From NCBI GenBank assembly GCA_007136035.1, contig SLHS01000066.1, positions 1 to 7,912 of the forward strand: a stretch of 7,912 nt of DNA. The letters are read 5' to 3'. Shown piece by piece: positions 1 through 5,372 of the stretch. Positions within the stretch are counted from its first letter, which is position 1. The number at the start of each line of letters is the position of its first letter. The stretch comes from Patescibacteria group bacterium (lineage in GTDB: Bacteria; Patescibacteriota; Dojkabacteria; SC72; T1SED10-24). The notes under the pieces were generated by a model that was not told the DNA's origin, did no database searches, and saw only the letters and a list, made by a program, of their open reading frames with translations. The position numbers and the translations under genes were made by a program.

Positions 1-478
1 AAAATTCCAGCACACAATCGGCTAAATTATCCGCATTACTAAGAAAAACAGAGTAAACATCATCTTTCTCTATCGTTACCCCTTCCTCCGATAAACTAGA
101 CAAAGCTAATTCTGTTAAACAGTAATCTTCTACATATTCATCCTCAAATCTTGAAAAATCAAGATCTTCTAAACCCATAACATCAAGGACTTCTTCTAAT
201 TCATTCAAACTAAGACCATGTACCCTACAAGAAAATGGAAACTCATGTAAACAATCAAGTTCTTCAAGAACATCATTATCTTTTACTTGAGTATAATCGA
301 GAGTACCTATTAAACCGACTATTGTCTCGGCCAATTCATTTGCTTCCGTAGAAGCTCGTTCATCAACAACTCTTTCCGACTCACGAATCATACGAGCATA
401 GAGGGCGAAACCTATGATACTACCCACTATCAAAAGAACGAAAACTATGGCCAAAGCCTGCCCCGAATACTTGTTCAT
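1..478 (-). CDS. Pilin-like (PilX/PulK-type) single-pass protein, 3' end cut off by the window edge
   Basis: An open frame runs from an ATG at 476-478 to the left edge without a stop: 159 residues are visible and the C-terminus is missing. The protein begins MNKYSG followed by QALAIV. A hydrophobic segment covers about residues 7-27, then come ARMIRESERVVDER and an amphipathic helix (TEANELAETI). A short basic leader ending in Gly, a hydrophobic helix, then an Arg/Glu-rich helical stalk is the layout of type IV pilin-like and PilX/PulK-type minor pilins. In those families prepilin peptidase would cut after Gly6 and the rest would sit outside the membrane. The usual Glu at mature position 5 is absent (it is Ile11). 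The remaining domain is very acidic (about 35 Asp/Glu against 8 Lys/Arg from residue 28 on) and has Cys76, Cys84, Cys120 and Cys155, which could form disulfides. I recognise no family for this domain. An in-frame TAA lies shortly upstream, only TTG/ATT-type codons lie between it and the ATG, and there is no Shine-Dalgarno sequence, so ATG is the best start. A plain N-terminally anchored membrane protein is the alternative. Confidence 0.72.
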   Translation of the reverse strand, partial: MNKYSGQALAIVFVLLIVGSIIGFALYARMIRESERVVDERASTEANELAETIVGLIGTLDYTQVKDNDVLEELDCLHEFPFSCRVHGLSLNELEEVLDVMGLEDLDFSRFEDEYVEDYCLTELALSSLSEEGVTIEKDDVYSVFLSNADNLADCVLEF

Positions 479-513
479 AAAAAACAACAAAACTAAAATA
501 ACTACTTAAAATC

Positions 514-542
514 AGATTAAACAAAATATCAGGATATGTCAA
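514..542 (-). promoter_or_regulatory. Sigma70-type promoter for the pilin-like gene
   Basis: On the minus strand a perfect -35 box TTGACA (537-542) is followed by a 17-nt spacer and TAATCT (514-519). TAATCT matches the -10 consensus at its three most important positions (first T, second A, last T). Transcription would start near 506-507, on an A, leaving a T-rich leader of about 28 nt before the ATG at 478. The site lies wholly in the gap after rpsG and points at the pilin-like gene, so that gene need not depend on the ribosomal operon. It rests on sequence match only. Confidence 0.55.
526..537. repeat. Short palindrome ATATC-AG-GATAT in the promoter spacer
   Basis: A perfect 5+5 inverted repeat with a 2-nt centre lies between the -35 and -10 boxes of the predicted promoter, reaching the first base of the -35 box. 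A site there could be an operator for a dimeric repressor. In AT-rich DNA a palindrome this short also arises by chance, so the regulatory reading is weak. Confidence 0.25.
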
Positions 543-549
543 GAGACAT
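536..549. repeat. Small inverted repeat ATGTC-AAGA-GACAT after rpsG
   Basis: A 5-bp stem with a 4-nt loop lies 21 to 34 nt past the rpsG stop codon and overlaps the -35 box of the predicted promoter. It is too short, too low in G+C and lacks a following T run, so it is not a convincing rho-independent terminator. No better terminator exists in the 91-nt gap, so some read-through from rpsG into the pilin-like gene is likely. It shares two bases (536-537) with the palindrome at 526-537. Confidence 0.25.
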
Positions 550-569
550 TAAGGAGAGGAATATTGAAA

Positions 570-1037
570 TTACCACCTAAAATGAGCAAAGGCTTTATTA
601 GCCTCTGCCATTTTCTCAACGTCTTGTTTTTTCTTAATAGCATCACCCTCACCTTTATAAGTAGCTATCATTTCTCTTCGAAGCAAATCTTCAAAAGAAG
701 CACCTGTTTTTTTTCTAGCAATATCAATCAACCAACGAACCGCCAGTGTTTCTTGTCTTTGAGGAGTCACCGGTACTGGAACTTGATAATTAGAACCCCC
801 AACTCTTCTACTTTTTATTTCCAAAGCAGGTCGTACATTATCAACAACTTTTGTAGCAAACTCTACTGGATCTGTTTTTAATTCTTCGGCTCCTTGTTCA
901 ACAACATTGTAGAATGTTTTTTCTGCTAAACCCTTCTTGCCATGCAACATGATGTTATTTATAAATTTCGCAAACAAAGTATTCTTGTATTTCAAATCTT
1001 TATTTAATTTTCTAACTTTCGCTCTTTTCCCTCTCAT
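570..1037 (-). CDS. rpsG: 30S ribosomal protein S7
   Basis: S7 is a primary 16S rRNA-binding protein that starts assembly of the 30S head and lies near the exit-site tRNA. The 155-residue product matches the usual bacterial length (about 156). Diagnostic stretches are NVRPALEIKSRRVGGSNYQVP (residues 67-87), the helix LAVRWLIDIARKK (98-110) and the C-terminal MAEANKAFAHFRW (143-155), which closes the protein at the normal Trp without the tail found in some enterobacteria. The N-terminus MRGKRAKVRK is basic, as expected for the rRNA-contacting arm. The ATG at 1035-1037 fits the family start; upstream there is only a partial Shine-Dalgarno-like AGAGA six bases away. It follows rpsL by 16 nt, so it is co-transcribed and probably translationally coupled. 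In Escherichia coli S7 represses its own operon by binding the rpsL-rpsG spacer. Here that spacer is only 16 AT-rich bases, so that structure cannot form within it. Confidence 0.97.
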   Translation of the reverse strand: MRGKRAKVRKLNKDLKYKNTLFAKFINNIMLHGKKGLAEKTFYNVVEQGAEELKTDPVEFATKVVDNVRPALEIKSRRVGGSNYQVPVPVTPQRQETLAVRWLIDIARKKTGASFEDLLRREMIATYKGEGDAIKKKQDVEKMAEANKAFAHFRW

Positions 1038-1053
1038 TAAAAATCTCTAAAAA

Positions 1054-1464
1054 TTATTTTTCTTTTTTAACTCCATATTTTGATCTAGCCTTTTTTCTGT
1101 CTTTCACACCAGCAGCATCATACTTACCTCTAACCACAGTATATTTAACACCTGGTAAATCTCTTTTCCTGCCAGCTTTTAGAAGAACAACTGAATGCTC
1201 TTGTAAATTATGACCCTCTCCAGGAATATATGCTGTAACTTCCATACCGTTAGAAAGTCTAACCCTCGCTACTTTTCTAAGTGCAGAATTTGGTTTTTTG
1301 GGTGTCATAGTTCTTACCTGTAAACAAACCCCTCTTTTGAAAGGATTATTTGCTTTTTTATAGCGATTCTTAAGAGAATTGTAGTTTGTACCTAAGGCCA
1401 TAAACTTATTCTTCTTTTCTACGCTTTTTCTAGGTTTTCTTATTAATTGATTAACTGTTGGCAT
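1054..1464 (-). CDS. rpsL: 30S ribosomal protein S12
   Basis: S12 lies at the decoding centre of the 30S subunit and helps monitor codon-anticodon pairing; it is the classical streptomycin-resistance protein. The 136-residue product has all signatures: [13 protein letters not shown] at the start, [12 protein letters not shown] (residues 54-65), [14 protein letters not shown] (82-95) and the end RSKYG-VKK. It is longer than the 124-residue E. coli protein because of about 13 extra residues before KRGVC (residues 43-47), as in Bacillus. Lys56, equivalent to E. coli Lys43, is kept. The Lys88 equivalent is Arg101 (GRKRDLPGV), a change known elsewhere as a streptomycin-resistance mutation. The next residue, Asp102, the methylthiolation site in many bacteria, is present. 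The ATG at 1462-1464 begins 2 nt after the rpoC stop and has no clear Shine-Dalgarno sequence, so translation probably depends on ribosomes finishing rpoC. Confidence 0.98.
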   Translation of the reverse strand: MPTVNQLIRKPRKSVEKKNKFMALGTNYNSLKNRYKKANNPFKRGVCLQVRTMTPKKPNSALRKVARVRLSNGMEVTAYIPGEGHNLQEHSVVLLKAGRKRDLPGVKYTVVRGKYDAAGVKDRKKARSKYGVKKEK

Positions 1465-1466
1465 AA

Positions 1467-4400
1467 TTAATAATCTTTAAATTCACAAATATGTTCTATT
1501 CTTGCTTCATCCCCAGTTGGGATTTTGCGTCCAATCATAACATTTTCTTTCATTCCGCGCAAATAATCCACTTGACCAAGAATTGCAAAATTTGTCACGA
1601 CTCTTACCAAATTTTCGAATGACATTGCTGAAAGAATGCTTTCTGTTTGCGAAGCAGAAGTTCTAATACCCATAAACTTTGGTATTATAAGGGCAATATT
1701 CCTATTTTCTTTTCTCAAACATTCATTCGTATATTCTGCTCTAAATCTATTTACTATTGTACCAACCAAATATTCTGAATCACCACTTTCCATAACACCA
1801 CCCAATCTTGCCATTTGTCTGGTTATAATTTCAACATGTACATCCATAAGTCCAACTCCTTGTTCTGCAAAAACTTTCTGTGCATGATTCAATACATATT
1901 CTTGAGCTTTTTGAATTCCAGCTACAGAAGCCAATTTCTTAGGATCAACACCCCCCTCACTAAGTTGCTGCCCAACATATACCTTATCTCCATCATTTAC
2001 TAAAAGATCTAAACCGGGGAGGACTTTAATCTTCTCTTCAGCCTTCATCTCTCCTTCCAATGTCATAATCCCCGAATCAATTTTAACAACACCAGAAAAA
2101 GGAGCTTGTTTTTCTTCTTCATCACTATTTATGAAAAGAAGTTGAGAAGTTTTAACCTTATCACCATTTTTTACACTAACTTTTTTCGCGTCAGAAATGA
2201 TAAAGTTTCTAACAACTTTTTGACTACCTTCGATAAACAAGGTCTTAGAATCATCTTCTCCAACTTCAACTTTAACAATGCCATCAATAGAGGATATCTG
2301 TGCTTCAACTTTAGGTGCTCTCGCTTGAAAAAGCTCAATTAATTTAGGCAAACCTTGAGTAATATCAGTTCTTTGAACACCTCCTTTATGAAATGTTTGC
2401 ATAGTCATCTGAGTTCCTGGCTCACCAATTGACTGAGCAGCTATAACGCCAACAGCTCTTCCCATTTCGATTTCTTCATTTATTTCATGATTATATCCAT
2501 AACATTTTTTACAAATTCCCAAAGGAGCTCTACAATTTATAGGGGAACGAACTGAAATCTGAGACACATCTGCTTCTTCTACTTGTTTTGCTAGTTCTAC
2601 AGTTATATATTGTCCCTTCTTAATCAAAACTTTACCCTTTTTGTCAACTACATCCTTAGTTAAAAACCTACCTCTCACTCTCTCTCCAAAACTCATTTTC
2701 CTCTCATCATTGCTATCCAAAACTATACCCTCACCCTCATATTCACAATCATCCATTCTTATTATAACGTCATGAGCAACATCAACAAGCTGTCTTGTCA
2801 AATAACCAGAGTCGGAAGTTTTGATAGATCTGTCTGCAATACCTTTTCTCCCACCATTAGCAGCAACAAAATATTCGAATGCACTAAGACTATCTCTGTA
2901 ATTACCTTTTATAGGTAAGGCAACCCAATTACCTGAAGAATCCATAACCATACCTTTGATTGTCAAAATCTGCCTTGCTTGAATTTGGGCTCCATTAGCA
3001 CCAGATTCAACCATTTGGTATACAGGATTATTTTTAGATATTTTTTCCCAAGCCTCATCCTGTAATTCTTCAGCAAAATTATGCCATTCATTAGTAGAAA
3101 GTTCTATCTTTTCTTTCTCAGTTATTAAGCCCTGGAAATAATTTTCTTCTAGTTCTTTATCTTTTTCTTCTGTTTGAGCGATTCTTTCTTTTAGTCCCAA
3201 ATCCAAATCACAATCTTCCATAGCGAAAGAAAAACCTAAGTCTGTAGCATATTTGAAACCTAATTTTTTTAGCTCATCTAAAAGTTCTGGCAATATTTCA
3301 AAAGGATATTTGTTTTTAACATCCTCTAAAATTTTCTTAATTTTAGCACCACTAATCTGTTCGTTAAAGAAAGGATAATCTTCTGGAAAGATTGAGTTCA
3401 AGATTATTCTTCCAACAGAAGTGTGAAATATCTCCCCTTTACCCTTAGCTACTATTTCTTCAGCAATAGTTATATCACCTCTATCATAAGCTCTAATAGC
3501 TTCATTAAAATCACCAAAAACTCTAGGGTTTTCCTTCTTTTCAAGCTCGGTCATAAGAAAGAATCCCAAAACCATATCTTTTGTCGGGACTGCAAGCATC
3601 TTACCATCTTTGATATCCATAATGTTTTTTGACGCTAGCATTTTCTCAGAACCCTCTTGCATAGCTTCATCCGAGAGTAAAACATGAACCTGCATAGCAT
3701 CACCATCAAAGTCGGCATTAAAAGCCTTACAAACCAATGGATGAAGACGAATAGCATCACCTTCTACTAATCTTGGATAAAACGCTTGAATACTGTACTT
3801 GTGTAAAGTAGGAGGTCGATTAAGAATGATTGGTCTATTATTAACAATCTTCTCCAAGAAATCCCAAACTATATCATCTTGCTCATCAATCATATCTTTT
3901 GCAGCCCGAATATTTACCACTAAACCAGCCTCAAGAATTTCATGGATAACAAATGGCTTAAACATCTCTAGAGCTACAGACTTTGGTATACCACATTGAT
4001 CTAAACTTAACGTAGCATCTCCAACGATAACTGCTCTCGCAGAATAATCAACTCTTTTCCCAAGAAGATTCTTTCTCAACATTCCCTTTTTCCCTCGTAA
4101 CTGATCAGTTAAAGATTGATAAGGTAATCTTCTACTATTAAGCAAAGGTTTACCTGGTCTGTGTTGATTATCTATAAGGGCATCTACAGATTCCTGCAAC
4201 ATTCGCTTTTCATTTCGAAGTATTACATCAGGAGCTCCAATTTCAATCAGTCTTCGCAATCTATTGTTTTTGATTACAATACTTCTGTATAGGTCATTCA
4301 AATCGGAAACAGCAAAACGACCTCCAGGCAAAGAAACAATAGGTCGAAGTTCAGGTGGAACTACAGGTAAAACAGACATAACCATCCAAGTAGGATCTAA

Positions 4401-5372
4401 ATTATTTGCTTTAAATCCTTCAAAATACTGCAATCTTTTAATTGTATTAGCTTTTTTAATCCCTTTCTCAACTTTCAAATTTCGCTTTAAAGTTTTAATC
4501 TCTTCATCCAAATCTATCATACTTAAAAGTTTCTCTACTGCCTCAGCACCCATCTGTGCTTCAAAGAAAAGTAAGTCCCTGTCTGTTAAATCAACATAGT
4601 CATCTTCGGTTAGTATTGTTCCAACTTCAATTTGTTGTACAAGATTTTCAAACTTGGTAAATGAAATATCTAGTTCTTCCTCCATTTCAGCAAAATCTCT
4701 TCTTATAAGAGCCATTGCTTGTTTCCTTTCATGATTTAGTTGATTTTCTTTAAATTGCAAAGTTTTTTTATTCTTCTTACTTTTTTTATCAGCTTTAAGT
4801 TCTTTAATTTTTTCATCAAATTCTTTTTCTGTAGTTTTCAACTCATCAGACATATCATCGTGCAGTTCCTTCTTCTCCTTTTCTCTCAGACTTCTGACTC
4901 TCTGCAACATGTCATCTCTGTTTTCTTCTTCAACACTTACAACCATATATCTTGTGTAATACAATACCGAAAGGATTTTCTTATGTGGCATATTTAGTAT
5001 AAGAGAAAGTTTGTTTGGTACACCATATGCAAACCAAACATGTGCCACGGGAACAACTAAATCTATATGTCCTAACCTTTCCCTTCTAACATCTTTTCTT
5101 GTAACCTCCACACCACACTTATCACAAACTATTCCCTTGTATCGAATTTTTTTGTATTTTCCACAATAACATTCATAGTTCTTTGTAGGGCCAAAAATCT
5201 TTTCACAGAAAAGTCCATCTGGTTCTGGCTTAAAAGTACGATAGTTAATCGTTTCAGGTTTATGAACCTCACCATACGACCACGTTAAAATTTGCTCAGG
5301 AGAAGCTAAAGTCAACTTTAGAGCGTCAAAATTTGAATAATCCTCTTTGTAGTTTTGCATTTTTTTATTCAT
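1467..5372 (-). CDS. rpoC: DNA-directed RNA polymerase beta' subunit
   Basis: Beta' carries the catalytic magnesium ion of RNA polymerase and forms much of the clamp and DNA channel. The 1301-residue product looks complete. In order: N-terminal zinc ribbon with Cys68, Cys70, Cys83 and Cys86; a charged helical insertion at about 147-245; [11 protein letters not shown] (335-345); the clamp helices (about 369-402, with [13 protein letters not shown]); [15 protein letters not shown] (435-449); the active site NADFDGD (552-558), whose Asp554, Asp556 and Asp558 bind magnesium; F-loop (about 790-815); bridge helix (about 840-871); second zinc site Cys876, Cys947, Cys954 and Cys957; trigger loop with Met991 and His995; and the C-terminal [18 protein letters not shown] and [17 protein letters not shown]. 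Odd points are Gln992 in the trigger loop, Gly in place of Ala at the head of the bridge helix, and ANGA for the usual ARGS in the F-loop. The start at 5372 has a strong Shine-Dalgarno sequence; Met5 (5358-5360) is a less likely alternative. Confidence 0.98.
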   Translation of the reverse strand: MNKKMQNYKEDYSNFDALKLTLASPEQILTWSYGEVHKPETINYRTFKPEPDGLFCEKIFGPTKNYECYCGKYKKIRYKGIVCDKCGVEVTRKDVRRERLGHIDLVVPVAHVWFAYGVPNKLSLILNMPHKKILSVLYYTRYMVVSVEEENRDDMLQRVRSLREKEKKELHDDMSDELKTTEKEFDEKIKELKADKKSKKNKKTLQFKENQLNHERKQAMALIRRDFAEMEEELDISFTKFENLVQQIEVGTILTEDDYVDLTDRDLLFFEAQMGAEAVEKLLSMIDLDEEIKTLKRNLKVEKGIKKANTIKRLQYFEGFKANNLDPTWMVMSVLPVVPPELRPIVSLPGGRFAVSDLNDLYRSIVIKNNRLRRLIEIGAPDVILRNEKRMLQESVDALIDNQHRPGKPLLNSRRLPYQSLTDQLRGKKGMLRKNLLGKRVDYSARAVIVGDATLSLDQCGIPKSVALEMFKPFVIHEILEAGLVVNIRAAKDMIDEQDDIVWDFLEKIVNNRPIILNRPPTLHKYSIQAFYPRLVEGDAIRLHPLVCKAFNADFDGDAMQVHVLLSDEAMQEGSEKMLASKNIMDIKDGKMLAVPTKDMVLGFFLMTELEKKENPRVFGDFNEAIRAYDRGDITIAEEIVAKGKGEIFHTSVGRIILNSIFPEDYPFFNEQISGAKIKKILEDVKNKYPFEILPELLDELKKLGFKYATDLGFSFAMEDCDLDLGLKERIAQTEEKDKELEENYFQGLITEKEKIELSTNEWHNFAEELQDEAWEKISKNNPVYQMVESGANGAQIQARQILTIKGMVMDSSGNWVALPIKGNYRDSLSAFEYFVAANGGRKGIADRSIKTSDSGYLTRQLVDVAHDVIIRMDDCEYEGEGIVLDSNDERKMSFGERVRGRFLTKDVVDKKGKVLIKKGQYITVELAKQVEEADVSQISVRSPINCRAPLGICKKCYGYNHEINEEIEMGRAVGVIAAQSIGEPGTQMTMQTFHKGGVQRTDITQGLPKLIELFQARAPKVEAQISSIDGIVKVEVGEDDSKTLFIEGSQKVVRNFIISDAKKVSVKNGDKVKTSQLLFINSDEEEKQAPFSGVVKIDSGIMTLEGEMKAEEKIKVLPGLDLLVNDGDKVYVGQQLSEGGVDPKKLASVAGIQKAQEYVLNHAQKVFAEQGVGLMDVHVEIITRQMARLGGVMESGDSEYLVGTIVNRFRAEYTNECLRKENRNIALIIPKFMGIRTSASQTESILSAMSFENLVRVVTNFAILGQVDYLRGMKENVMIGRKIPTGDEARIEHICEFKDY

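Noticed and set aside
536..549. Rho-independent terminator for the str operon
   Set aside because: The stem is only 5 bp, AT-rich, and not followed by a T run on the minus strand.
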